From contig JAFIFV010000135.1 of the NCBI GenBank assembly GCA_020831845.1, forward strand, positions 1-64,000: DNA of 64,000 nucleotides, written 5' to 3'. The notes beneath the pieces are model-generated. The model was not told the origin of the DNA. It did not search any database and saw only the letters and a list, made by a program, of their open reading frames with translations. Below are positions 36,417 through 45,210 of the stretch, piece after piece. The position numbers and the translations under genes were made by a program. Origin of the DNA: Ectothiorhodospiraceae bacterium. GTDB lineage: Bacteria; Pseudomonadota; Gammaproteobacteria; Nitrococcales; Aquisalimonadaceae. The first letter of the stretch is position 1. Each line of letters starts with the position of its first letter.

Positions 36417-39266
36417 GTGACAGCATCTCAAGACGAAGACACGCAACCCGGCAACCGGGAGCAGACCCTGCGGCGACTCGCCGCCATGGCCCGGATGCGT
36501 GAGCCCGACAGCGCGCAGACCGACTTTCTGGTCTTCTGCTTCCGTGCTTCGGACCCGGAGATCTACCAACATGCCGCCTATTGCCTGGGTTACTGGCTGC
36601 CCGCCATGCCCGCGCTGTTCGACTGGTTCGAGGAGTACTGCGAGTCACGCAATCAGCCCCTGTCCGAACCGCTACAACTGAACGGCCTGCGCAGCACGCG
36701 GCGAATGCTGCTGGCCCGCTGCGCCGCCGCCGTCAGCCAGCACCCGCTCCACCCTGATCTGCAGCCCCGGTGGCCGGGAATGGAGCGACTGATACCGGCC
36801 TTTCCGGAAGAGCCGGTGCTGCCCACCAGTGACGCGGATGCCGCGATACTGCTTCAGGCCCTGCTGATTCTGCGAGAGGATCCCCCGCTGCAGGGCCGCC
36901 TGGACCAGACCATCAGCTGGCTACTGGAGCAGGCCGAACAGCGCCCCTCGCTGCTGACCAACCCCGCCGTTCTACGGCACTGGACCCGCCTGGTCCTGGA
37001 TCTTGCCCGCTCCGGCCACTCCAGCTATGCGCCCCTGCAGGGGCGAGTAAAGACCTTGCTCGGGCTTGCTGGTCGGGGAAGCGTCGGAGAGCGGCTCAGG
37101 GCGCTGAACGGTATCGACGTCATTCTGCACACGGTGGTCAGCACGGTGGGGCCGCCCACCTCCTCGGTACTGGGTTCCTACATGGGGGACGGCGGGCTGT
37201 GGATACAGCTCCGGCTCTACTGGTGGTGCCAGCGCCTGACCGGGTCGCTGCCCATGCTGCCCGACGGACGTCCGGCCTCGGTGACACTTCAAACCTACTA
37301 CCAGGCAACGCTTGCTGCCGATACCGCCCGTCAGGGAAACATCCTGGGCTCGGACATGGCCGGCGGAACCGAGCAGCGGCTGCTGGCCTATGCCGCGCCG
37401 AACCTGACAGGCAGACAGCGCTGGCTCAGCAGCCCCGCCGGTGAACGGGCCTTGCAGCTCTTCCTGATCATGGATCTGATGGGGCGCGACGCGCCCCTGC
37501 CCGTGGACCCCTCCACCCTGGGCGTGGGGCTGCCCGGAGACGATCGGGACGCCGTGCTGCTGGCCATGCTCAATCGCATCGCCTCCTGGGAACAGTTGCC
37601 GGCCGCAGCTCTGGTCGACCCACGGCGCCTGCACGCGCTGCGCGACCCGGTTCTCGGGCTCGCCCTGCTGCCGGCGGCCGAAAGCTCCGGCGGCGAGCAG
37701 ACGGAAGGGCTTGAAGCGCTTGCCGATGTGGTGGAGCAGCAGCTGCGGCTGGCGCTGGCCACCGACCCGGACTTCGACGCCAGGGGGTACCTGATGCTCA
37801 GCCTGGTCCGGCGTCCGCCTTCGCGGCTCTACAGACAATTGGCCGAACTGACACGGCAAAGGCAGTATCTGGACCGACAGGGGCACGAAATACCGATCAC
37901 CCGGTGGATCCATGAACTGCAGCAAGTGACTGCCAGCCCGGATCAGGCTGGTGCCGACTGGCGACTGCTGGCTCCCCCACCTCAACCCCAGCAGGACCCT
38001 CAGGACGATCTGCTGGCAGTGCTGGAGTGGCTGGGCGCCGACCCTCACGTGCGGCCCAGGCCGCAGTCCGCCATGGCAGTGCTGCAGCAACTGCAACCTG
38101 CCGACCACTCACCGCTGGCCGTCGATGGCCATGAAGCCCAGCACGCGTCGCTGGCGGGCCTCCAGACACGAATCCACGGCATTGCCCGCCGGGTCATCGA
38201 CCTGGCCCAGCAACTGCGCCCTGCCGCCGAAACCGACCTGGAGAGCGGCAGGGAGTTGGCTCGCCAGTTGAATGCCGCGATGGGCGACCTGCGCACGGAG
38301 TTCGCCGCCCATTTGCCCGCCCCCGATGCGCACAGCGTGGAACAGGCGCTGGGACAACGGCAGACGGCCATGCAGCGCTGGGCAGCCACGCTGGACGCCT
38401 GCCAGCGTTTGCAAGCCGGACACCGTGCGGCCGAGGACGTGCTGGTGGAACTCACCCGCCACGGCGATCTGCCGGATAACCTGGTTCCCATGCTGATCCA
38501 GGCTGTCTCCCCCGAACACCAGGGCCCGGACAGCGACCCACAGGCCATACTGGACTGGGCGCTGGACCAGCGGCACCGCCTGCCGGAGCGAGTTCAGCAG
38601 GCCTGGATCCGCGGTCTTGTGTCGCACTGGCGGCAAGCGCTGGAACGGGCCATGGAACGCCAGGACGCGCATCTGGTCGCCAAGCTGGTTAGCGAGATGC
38701 GGTTCAGGCCCTTGCAGCAGCACGCCGATGCACGGGAAACCCTGCGGACCGTGCGCGACTGGTGTTATGCGCGGCTGATGCTGGGCACTGCCCGGCTGGC
38801 GGCACGTCACGGCGGCAACCGCAACCCGCTGCGCTGCATCGGAAGCTTTTTGCTGCACTACTCCGCTGTGTGGATCGGCCTGCTGGTCGGTGCCATCCTG
38901 ATGCTCGATTTCGGCGATCCCTGGAAGGCGATGGCCGAACAAGGTGACATCGGCGGCATCGCCATGACCGGACTGCTCGGCCTGGGCGGCACCCTGCTCT
39001 ACCTGCTGGTGGCCCAGCGCCGGCGCGTCAGTCCCGTGCAAGGCCAGGGAACTACCGGGCTATGGTGGCGCCTGATCAGCCGCAGTGTGGCGTTTCTGAG
39101 CATCTGCCTGGCGTTCACGCTCACAATCACATCCGGCCTCTGGCTGCTGCTTTCGGGAACCGACGAAGTGGTCCATGGTCCGATGGCCATCGGGCATATT
39201 GTGGTCTGGGCCGGTTTCGCGCTGTTCGCCGGCACCTTCTTCGGACTGGTGGCAAAGGACTCCTGA
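36417..39266 (+). CDS. large unrecognised protein with C-terminal membrane domain
   Basis: This is a 949-residue protein that I cannot place in any family. Residues 1 to about 800 look cytoplasmic, alpha-helical and rich in Leu, Gln, Arg and Pro, with an early HEAT-like helical stretch. There is a predicted coiled-coil zone around residues 580-660. The last 130 residues contain about four membrane helices (IGSFLLHYSAVWIGLLVGAIL, AMTGLLGLGGTLLYLLVAQR, SVAFLSICLAFTLTITSGLWLLL, HIVVWAGFALFAGTFFGLVA). No nucleotide-binding or catalytic motif stands out. The start is GTG behind AAGGCAG. An NTF2-like gene begins one base after its stop. Confidence 0.75.
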   Translation: MTASQDEDTQPGNREQTLRRLAAMARMREPDSAQTDFLVFCFRASDPEIYQHAAYCLGYWLPAMPALFDWFEEYCESRNQPLSEPLQLNGLRSTRRMLLARCAAAVSQHPLHPDLQPRWPGMERLIPAFPEEPVLPTSDADAAILLQALLILREDPPLQGRLDQTISWLLEQAEQRPSLLTNPAVLRHWTRLVLDLARSGHSSYAPLQGRVKTLLGLAGRGSVGERLRALNGIDVILHTVVSTVGPPTSSVLGSYMGDGGLWIQLRLYWWCQRLTGSLPMLPDGRPASVTLQTYYQATLAADTARQGNILGSDMAGGTEQRLLAYAAPNLTGRQRWLSSPAGERALQLFLIMDLMGRDAPLPVDPSTLGVGLPGDDRDAVLLAMLNRIASWEQLPAAALVDPRRLHALRDPVLGLALLPAAESSGGEQTEGLEALADVVEQQLRLALATDPDFDARGYLMLSLVRRPPSRLYRQLAELTRQRQYLDRQGHEIPITRWIHELQQVTASPDQAGADWRLLAPPPQPQQDPQDDLLAVLEWLGADPHVRPRPQSAMAVLQQLQPADHSPLAVDGHEAQHASLAGLQTRIHGIARRVIDLAQQLRPAAETDLESGRELARQLNAAMGDLRTEFAAHLPAPDAHSVEQALGQRQTAMQRWAATLDACQRLQAGHRAAEDVLVELTRHGDLPDNLVPMLIQAVSPEHQGPDSDPQAILDWALDQRHRLPERVQQAWIRGLVSHWRQALERAMERQDAHLVAKLVSEMRFRPLQQHADARETLRTVRDWCYARLMLGTARLAARHGGNRNPLRCIGSFLLHYSAVWIGLLVGAILMLDFGDPWKAMAEQGDIGGIAMTGLLGLGGTLLYLLVAQRRRVSPVQGQGTTGLWWRLISRSVAFLSICLAFTLTITSGLWLLLSGTDEVVHGPMAIGHIVVWAGFALFAGTFFGLVAKDS

Positions 39267-39267
39267 T

Positions 39268-39690
39268 ATGTATGCATCACCCGACCAGGCTGCGGATGCC
39301 TTCTACGCGGCGTTCGCGGCCCGGGATATCAACGCCATGATGGGGGTGTGGTCACAACGGGACGACATCATCTGCATCCACCCCATGAGCGATCGGCTGC
39401 AAGGCCGCGACGCCATCCGGCAAAGCTGGGCGGCACTGTTTCATGAAGCCCCGCCCATGCAATTCGCCAATCGGCGTCAGCAGATGGCCCTGCTTCAGGA
39501 CGCCGCGCTACAGACGCTGGAGGAACGCATCGTCCTGCTGGACCGGCCCGACCCTGGCCCTGGCTCTCCTCTGCTGGCCACCAACGTATTCGTCCCGGAA
39601 GAAGACGGCTGGCGCATGCTGCTGCATCACGCCTCTCCGCTGGCTGCCGACGGCGAACCGCGCCGAAGCTCCCGGGCACCGTTGCACTAG
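39268..39690 (+). CDS. NTF2-like (SnoaL/DUF4440-type) protein
   Basis: This is a 140-residue protein with a typical NTF2-like fold pattern: DQAADAFYAAFAARDINAMMGVWSQRDDIICIHPMSDRLQGRDAIRQSWAALF, then strands ending in WRMLLHHASPL. Such proteins are small enzymes or binding partners; the role is unknown. It starts one base after the TGA of the 949-residue protein, with AAGGA as ribosome site, so the two are almost certainly co-translated. This suggests a subunit or partner relation. Confidence 0.8.
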   Translation: MYASPDQAADAFYAAFAARDINAMMGVWSQRDDIICIHPMSDRLQGRDAIRQSWAALFHEAPPMQFANRRQQMALLQDAALQTLEERIVLLDRPDPGPGSPLLATNVFVPEEDGWRMLLHHASPLAADGEPRRSSRAPLH

Positions 39691-39821
39691 ATTCAGCGTT
39701 TCCCTGACAGAACACTCCGCACGCTTTCGCCCATTTTCATAGCAGACTTGTGTTTTATTGCCCGGGTAATCCATGATCGAATAATTCACTGGCAATCAAT
39801 GCGCATCTGCATACCCCGATC

Positions 39822-40262
39822 ATGGACAGCGCAGACTCCAAGACCTTCATGCCCCTGCTGCGGGAACTTGTAAACGCCTACCAGGCGTTCGAGCACTACG
39901 CGCTCCCGCATATCAAGAAACAGGGTCTGACGCCTGCCCAGTTCGATGTCATCGCGACCCTGGGCAACACCCCGGGTATGAACTTCAAGCAACTCGCGGA
40001 ACGGACGCTGCTTTACAAGACCACGCTGACCAGCGTGGTAGATCGCCTGGAGGACCGCGGCTACGTACGCCGTGTACCCAGCCAGCAGGACCGCAGGAGT
40101 ACGCTGGTACAGCTCACCCCGCAGGGCGAAACACTGTTCAACCAGGTGTTCCCCGCCCACCGCGCTCATCTGGCCAAGAAGTTCGGCCAACTCACCGAAG
40201 ACGACATCGCCCAGGGCATGCGCTTCCTCGGTCGCTTGCAACAGATATTCAGGCAGCGCTGA
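39822..40262 (+). CDS. MarR-family transcriptional regulator
   Basis: This is a 146-residue MarR-type repressor. The winged helix reads GLTPAQFDVIATLGNTPGMNFKQLAERTLLYKTTLTSVVDRLEDRGYVRRVPSQQDRRSTLVQLT. It is followed after about 110 bp by wrbA, with an inverted repeat in the wrbA promoter, so it is the likely wrbA regulator. A weak sigma-70-like pair TTGCCC / AATAAT with a 16-base spacer (39758-39785) may serve as its own promoter. Redox control through the MarR protein is possible, but a single conserved sensing Cys is not evident. Confidence 0.87.
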   Translation: MDSADSKTFMPLLRELVNAYQAFEHYALPHIKKQGLTPAQFDVIATLGNTPGMNFKQLAERTLLYKTTLTSVVDRLEDRGYVRRVPSQQDRRSTLVQLTPQGETLFNQVFPAHRAHLAKKFGQLTEDDIAQGMRFLGRLQQIFRQR

Positions 40263-40309
40263 GCCGCAAGGAACCAGCGGGCATTCATGCCTCCACGCCG
40301 GGCCGGGAG

Positions 40310-40337
40310 TTTACAAAGCGTTCATCTGTGCTATTAG
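40310..40337 (+). promoter_or_regulatory. predicted wrbA promoter
   Basis: A -35 like TTTACA is followed after 16 bases by a -10 like TATTAG, then the operator palindrome that overlaps the -10 end and start region. The wrbA start codon lies about 38 bases beyond the -10 box, with GGAG as ribosome site. Confidence 0.5.
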
Positions 40338-40352
40338 TCCTAATTTGGACTA
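40335..40352. promoter_or_regulatory. inverted-repeat operator upstream of wrbA
   Basis: A perfect inverted repeat TAGTCC-TAATTT-GGACTA overlaps the predicted -10 and transcription start. It lies between a MarR gene and wrbA. Its size and AT-rich centre fit a MarR dimer site, so the upstream regulator is the obvious candidate. Confidence 0.55.
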
Positions 40353-40374
40353 TCCGATATTGGAGTGAACGCCA

Positions 40375-40986
40375 ATGAAAGTTCTGATTCTCTACTACAG
40401 CACCTTTGGCAATGTGCACGAGATGGCGAAGCTGGTGGCCGAGGGAGTCAAGCAGGTAGATGGTGCCGAACCGGTTATCCGCACCGTCCCCGAGCTGATG
40501 CCCGATTCCGTCATTCAGGGGAATAAAGGGATGAAAGCCGGCAAGGAGAAACAGAAGGACGTACCACTGGTGACCGAGGACGACTTCCGGCAGGCCGGTG
40601 CCATCGCGCTGGGCACGCCAACACGGTTCGGTAACATGGCGGCGCAGCTGAAGAACCAGTTGGATCAGCTCAGTGGCTTGTGGATGAAGGGCGAGCTGGA
40701 AGACAAGCCCGTGGGCATGTTCGTGTCCACCGGCTCGCTGCATGGCGGCCAGGAGACCACCATACTTACCAGCCTTGCCCCCCTGCTGCATCTGGGGATG
40801 ATTCCGGTCGGCGTGCCCTACTCCAACCAGGAACTGTTCGTCACCAAGGGCGGCGGGTCTCCTTACGGCCCTGGGCACGTGGCTGGCGGAGACAACGACC
40901 GCCCGGTCGACCCGGAGGAAAGCGCACTGTGCAGGGCACTGGGCAAGCGGCTGGCAACGATCGGCAGCAAGCTCCAGAGCGGCTGA
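40375..40986 (+). CDS. wrbA: NAD(P)H:quinone oxidoreductase WrbA
   Basis: This is a 203-residue flavodoxin-fold protein of the WrbA family. The FMN-binding loop is YYSTFGNVHEMAKLVAEGV, and the blocks GTPTRFGNMAAQLKNQLDQLSGLW, STGSLHGGQETT and GGSPYGPGHVAGGDNDRP are diagnostic. It reduces quinones by two electrons in the cytoplasm, protecting against redox cycling. Likely regulation is by the MarR protein encoded just upstream, through the palindrome in its promoter. Confidence 0.94.
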   Translation: MKVLILYYSTFGNVHEMAKLVAEGVKQVDGAEPVIRTVPELMPDSVIQGNKGMKAGKEKQKDVPLVTEDDFRQAGAIALGTPTRFGNMAAQLKNQLDQLSGLWMKGELEDKPVGMFVSTGSLHGGQETTILTSLAPLLHLGMIPVGVPYSNQELFVTKGGGSPYGPGHVAGGDNDRPVDPEESALCRALGKRLATIGSKLQSG

Positions 40987-40998
40987 GCGAGGGCGGAG

Positions 40999-41979
40999 TT
41001 ACTTCGCCACGGGCAGGAAACGGTTCCTGCCCCGCTGCTTGGCCTGCAGCAACTGCATGTCCGCCCGATAGAAGAGATCGTCCAGGGAGCTGTCCCTGTC
41101 CGGCAGCAGCGTGGCAATCCCCAGACTCAAGGTGATGTGCAGCGTGACCTGCTTCCAGTACACCGGCAAGGCCGCCACCCGGCTTCGCAAGCGTTCGGCC
41201 ACCTGCTCCGCCTGCTGCTCGGAGACGCTCGGCAACACGACCACGAACTCGTCACCGCCGAAGCGGCCAAGCAGATCGCCTTCCCGCAACAACTCCTGGC
41301 AGACCACGGCTACCTGGCGAATTGCGGCATCACCGGCGGCATGGCCATGATGGTCGTTGACATGCTTGAAGTGGTCGATATCCATCATGATGACGGACAG
41401 TGGTTGAGCCCGTGCCAGTGCCTGCTGGAATTCCCGCACGGCGAGATGGGTCAGGTGTCGACGGTTGTAGCAGTCGGTCAGGGTATCCTTGACGGCAAGT
41501 TCATGCAGCATCCGGTTCGCCGCCTCCAGCTCCCGAGTCCGCTCAGCCACCAGCCGCTCCAGCTCTTCCTGGCTTCGCCGCTCGGGCGCCACCTTGCTCA
41601 GAGTGCAGAAAACACGCTTGCCGTTTCGCCCCGGCTCGGCAACGGGGATAAGCAGCAGCTCCCAAGTATGCGGAGAATGACTGAACAGCTCGGAATGATT
41701 CAAGGACATGGAACTCTGCTGTTGCAGACATTCCGGAACGGCGGCATCAAGCGCCCGCGTCAATGCGCTCGGCAGGGAGCCGGAACGCGACCCTCCGCCG
41801 ACCGCCTGGTCCATGGCCAGCAACGCCTCCATGGCCGGGTTGAGGCCGTCCACGCTCAAGCCGCCATCCAGGCGCTGGGAAACCAGAAACATGGGCGCTG
41901 TATGGGAGGACCACACATGCCGGAAGAAGGGCCACTTACGTTCCAGGCGTTCCGTCAGGCTTGATCGATGCTTCGGCAT
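40999..41979 (-). CDS. GGDEF-domain diguanylate cyclase
   Basis: This is a 326-residue protein with a degenerate PAS-like N-terminal region (about residues 20-140), a coiled-coil linker (RSQEELERLVAERTRELEAANRMLHELAVKD) and a GGDEF domain. The active site RFGGDEFVVVLP is intact, and REGD five residues upstream is a complete inhibitory I-site. It should make c-di-GMP with product inhibition. ATG 41979 follows AGGAG at 8 bases; the longer track start is not supported. It lies 12 bases from the converging wrbA stop. Confidence 0.88.
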   Translation of the reverse strand: MPKHRSSLTERLERKWPFFRHVWSSHTAPMFLVSQRLDGGLSVDGLNPAMEALLAMDQAVGGGSRSGSLPSALTRALDAAVPECLQQQSSMSLNHSELFSHSPHTWELLLIPVAEPGRNGKRVFCTLSKVAPERRSQEELERLVAERTRELEAANRMLHELAVKDTLTDCYNRRHLTHLAVREFQQALARAQPLSVIMMDIDHFKHVNDHHGHAAGDAAIRQVAVVCQELLREGDLLGRFGGDEFVVVLPSVSEQQAEQVAERLRSRVAALPVYWKQVTLHITLSLGIATLLPDRDSSLDDLFYRADMQLLQAKQRGRNRFLPVAK

Positions 41980-42138
41980 CCCTGCCACTCCTGTAACACA
42001 CGATACACGAGCCGGCGAGGAGTACCCGCCATGCGACTTAGCCCGAATATAGCCCCGCCGCGCATCAGGCGCAATCGGCAGTCTCCTACATCGGGCTCGG
42101 ATGATTCCTACACTGAGACAACCCAAGCGGGCACTGGT

Positions 42139-43485
42139 TCAACGTAGCACGGCACCATAGAGGTCGTGTGCATCGGCCTCTTCGATGAGCACATCCGCAA
42201 ACTGCCCCGGCCTGATTCCGGCGGCGCCCCGCAGGTGCACCAGACCGTCGATTTCCGGCGCATCGGCATAGCTGCGGGCAACGGCACCGTCACCGTCAAC
42301 CTCGTCCACGAGCACCTGCATGACCTGGCCGACGAAACGCGCCAGCCCCGCGGCACTGATGTCGGCCTGCAGTTCCATCAGTTCCCGCTTGCGCCGCTGG
42401 GCCACCTCCGTCGGCACCGCGTCAGGCAATTCATTGGCACGGGCTCCTTCCACGGGTGAATAGGTAAAGCACCCCACCCTGTCCAGTTGCGCCTCCCGCA
42501 GAAAATCCATCAGTTCCTGGAAGTCTTCTTCGGTTTCACCCGGGAATCCCACGATGAAGGTCGAGCGGATGACCAGTTCGGGACAGATTTCACGCCAGCG
42601 CCGTATGCGCTCCAGCACGGCCTCGCCGCCGGCCGGCCGGCGCATGGCCTTCAGGATACGGGGGCTTGCATGCTGCAGGGGCATGTCCAGATAAGGCAGG
42701 ATGGCACCATCCGCCATCAGCGGAATAAGCTCGTCCACGTGCGGATAGGGGTAGACATAATGCAGCCGTATCCAGATCCCCAGTTCACCCAGGGCGCGGG
42801 ACAGATCCGTCATGTGGCTCCGCCATTCCCGCTGCTGCCAGTGCGCCGCTTCGTAGCGCCGGTCGACGCCGTAAGCCGATGTATCCTGGGACACAACCAG
42901 TAACTCCCGCACGCCGTCCCGCACCAGCCTGTGAGCCTCTGCCAGCACCTCATCCACTCGCCGGCTGCCCAGCCGGCCCCGCAGATCAGGGATAATGCAG
43001 AAAGTGCATTTGTGATTGCAACCTTCTGATATTTTTAAATAAGCATAATGCCTCGGCGTGAGTTTTATGCCGCTGTCAGGCAGTAGATCCGTGAATGGAT
43101 TGCGGGCGGGCGGGGTCAGTTGTGCGTGCACCGCCGTCATCACTGCCTCGTAATCATGCGGACCGGTGATCGCCAGCACTTCGGGGAAACGATCACGGAT
43201 CACGGACTCCTTCACTCCCAGGCAGCCGGTGACCACCACCTTGCCGTTCTCGGTCAGCGCTTCACCGATCGCATCAAGCGATTCCTCCTGGGCCGCCTCG
43301 ATGAAGCCACAGATGTTCACCACCACCAGATCGGCTTCCTGATAGCCGCCGACCACCTGGTAGCCCTCGGTTCTCAACTGGGTGAGAATCCGCTCGGAAT
43401 CCACCAGCGCCTTGGGGCAGCCCAGGCTGACGAAACCGATACGTGGTGCGGCGTGCTGCTGAAGCTGATCGGAGCTGACGGACAT
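42139..43485 (-). CDS. rimO: ribosomal protein S12 methylthiotransferase RimO
   Basis: This is a 448-residue radical SAM enzyme that adds a methylthio group to an aspartate of ribosomal protein S12. The N-terminal MTTase domain has cysteines in [22 protein letters not shown] and [10 protein letters not shown]. The radical SAM cluster motif is [27 protein letters not shown] domain occupies about residues 375-448. Length and order match RimO rather than MiaB. It diverges from the FAD oxidoreductase gene with 130 bp between. Confidence 0.95.
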   Translation of the reverse strand: MSVSSDQLQQHAAPRIGFVSLGCPKALVDSERILTQLRTEGYQVVGGYQEADLVVVNICGFIEAAQEESLDAIGEALTENGKVVVTGCLGVKESVIRDRFPEVLAITGPHDYEAVMTAVHAQLTPPARNPFTDLLPDSGIKLTPRHYAYLKISEGCNHKCTFCIIPDLRGRLGSRRVDEVLAEAHRLVRDGVRELLVVSQDTSAYGVDRRYEAAHWQQREWRSHMTDLSRALGELGIWIRLHYVYPYPHVDELIPLMADGAILPYLDMPLQHASPRILKAMRRPAGGEAVLERIRRWREICPELVIRSTFIVGFPGETEEDFQELMDFLREAQLDRVGCFTYSPVEGARANELPDAVPTEVAQRRKRELMELQADISAAGLARFVGQVMQVLVDEVDGDGAVARSYADAPEIDGLVHLRGAAGIRPGQFADVLIEEADAHDLYGAVLR

Positions 43486-43615
43486 GCTGATACCCTATGG
43501 CGGAGACTCACGGAGCGCGAGCCCGCGTATGCTACTGGTCGCGACCGCGCAGCGCAAATCCAGGCCGCCTGTTTATTCATCATGGTCAGCAACTTGCGAA
43601 AACTTCATCCAAGCC

Positions 43616-44653
43616 ATGTCTAGAAAAGTGCTGATCGTCGGCCAGGGCCTGGCGGGAAGCCTGCTGGCGCACGAGCTCGACCTCCGGGGCGTGGATCTGT
43701 TGGTCATCGATCCAGGGCGCGCCGAAACCGCTACCCGGGTAGCCGCCGGGCTGCTGAACCCGTTCACCGGGCCCCGCTTCCAGAGCCCGGAGCCACCGCA
43801 GGCATGGTTCGCCAGCGCCGTTCGGGGCTGGCGGCGGATGGAGCAGCGGCTTTCGGCCAGGTTGCTGCAAGACATGAAGGTCTCTCGCCTGATACGGGAC
43901 GCGTCCGAGCTTGAGCGGCTGCGGCAACGGCGCGCCGATCCGGGCAACGGGACACTGCTGGGGGAATGGCTGCCGCCGGAGGCGAGCAGCCCGCTCAACG
44001 ACCCGCTGGGGCGCACAGAGATCCGTGCGGCACGCGTGGATCTCCCGCTTTTCCTGGACCGGACCCGGGACTGGCTGCACGAGCATGGCCGCCTGGTCTA
44101 TGAAGAACTCGATTACGCCGATCTGGCGTTCACCGCCCATGGCGCCGGCTGGAAGCACCACGAACTGGCGGCCGTCGTGTGCTGCCAGGGCTATCAGGCG
44201 CGCACCAATCCCTGGTTCGCCACCCTGCCCTGGCGCGTATCCCACGGCGAGTCGCTGGTGCTACGCGCGGCGGACGGGTGGCCTGGCCGTGCTGTCAGCC
44301 GAGGCCGGAACCTGGTGCCGCTGGGCGGGGACCAGGCATGGCTCGGCGCCACCTATGGCAGACAGACAGAACCGACAACAACAGCAACGGGACGGCAAGT
44401 GCTCCTCGACAGCCTCGGCGAGTTGCTCAAGGCCCCCCCGAGGGTCGACGTCGTGGAGCACCGCGCCGGTGTGCGTGCCGGAAACCGCCACGGCTTCTAT
44501 TTCTGTCATCGCCATCCTGACGAGTCACGGCTACTGCTCTTCGGCGGTCTCGGCTCCCGCGGCACACTGATCGCACCCGCATGCGCCAGCACGCTGGCGG
44601 CCCACCTGGCCGACGGCAGGCCGCTACCTGCATGTCCGGGACAACTGGCATGA
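43616..44653 (+). CDS. FAD-dependent oxidoreductase (DAO / MnmC-oxidase-like)
   Basis: This is a 345-residue D-amino-acid-oxidase-fold flavoprotein. The FAD-binding motif is VLIVGQGLAGSLLAHELDLRG at the N-terminus, followed by TRVAAGLLNPFTGPRF, the AAGxxNP block of this subfamily, and a C-terminal LLLFGGLGSRGTLIAPACAS loop. The fold is that of the C-terminal oxidase domain of MnmC, which removes the carboxymethyl group from cmnm5U in tRNA. It overlaps an MnmM-like methyltransferase gene by ATGA, which makes a tRNA role attractive but unproven. ATG 43616 has a poor ribosome site. Confidence 0.82.
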   Translation: MSRKVLIVGQGLAGSLLAHELDLRGVDLLVIDPGRAETATRVAAGLLNPFTGPRFQSPEPPQAWFASAVRGWRRMEQRLSARLLQDMKVSRLIRDASELERLRQRRADPGNGTLLGEWLPPEASSPLNDPLGRTEIRAARVDLPLFLDRTRDWLHEHGRLVYEELDYADLAFTAHGAGWKHHELAAVVCCQGYQARTNPWFATLPWRVSHGESLVLRAADGWPGRAVSRGRNLVPLGGDQAWLGATYGRQTEPTTTATGRQVLLDSLGELLKAPPRVDVVEHRAGVRAGNRHGFYFCHRHPDESRLLLFGGLGSRGTLIAPACASTLAAHLADGRPLPACPGQLA

Positions 44654-45210
44654 GGCGCGCGCCCCTGACCCTGCTTGCCCAGGAATGGATCGTCCAGGCA
44701 ATTGCTCCGGGTGACACGGTGCTGGACGCCACCGTGGGCAACGGCCACGACACGCTGTTTCTGGCAGAACGGGTGGCACCCGGAGGCTGTGTCTGGGGGC
44801 TGGATATCCAGCAGGCAGCGCTGGATGCAGCGCGAGAGCGCCTGGCGGCGGTAACGGATCTGCGACTGGAACTGAGATTGCTCGGGCATGAGCACCTGTC
44901 CAGTTTGAACACCGGCGCGCTGAAGGCGGCCATGTTCAATCTTGGCTACCTGCCGGGGTCCAGCCACACGGTGGTCACGCGGCCGGACACCACATGCCGC
45001 GCACTGGAGCAGGTCGTTGCGCGCCTGCGGCCCGGCGGCCGCTGTTCCATCCTGGCCTATATCGGCCACCCGGGGGGCGCGGAGGAAGCCGACGCGGTGA
45101 GGCAATGGTGCGCCACGCTGGAGCCCGGGCGCTTCCTCTGGCGGGCAGGCAATCCGCCGGGCACACCGGATACCGCGCCCCGGCTCCATCTGATCGAGCG
45201 CATGGAGTGA
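44650..45210 (+). CDS. MnmM-like SAM-dependent methyltransferase
   Basis: This is a 186-residue class I methyltransferase of the YtqB/MnmM family (formerly called rRNA methylase). Diagnostic blocks are VLDATVGNGHDTLFLAE for SAM binding, VWGLDIQQAALDAA, and MFNLGYLPGSSHTVVTRPDTT. In Gram-positive bacteria MnmM methylates nm5U-type wobble uridines of tRNA to mnm5U. It starts at ATG 44650, overlapping the oxidoreductase stop. It ends one base before the converging SDR pseudogene. Confidence 0.85.
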   Translation: MRRAPLTLLAQEWIVQAIAPGDTVLDATVGNGHDTLFLAERVAPGGCVWGLDIQQAALDAARERLAAVTDLRLELRLLGHEHLSSLNTGALKAAMFNLGYLPGSSHTVVTRPDTTCRALEQVVARLRPGGRCSILAYIGHPGGAEEADAVRQWCATLEPGRFLWRAGNPPGTPDTAPRLHLIERME

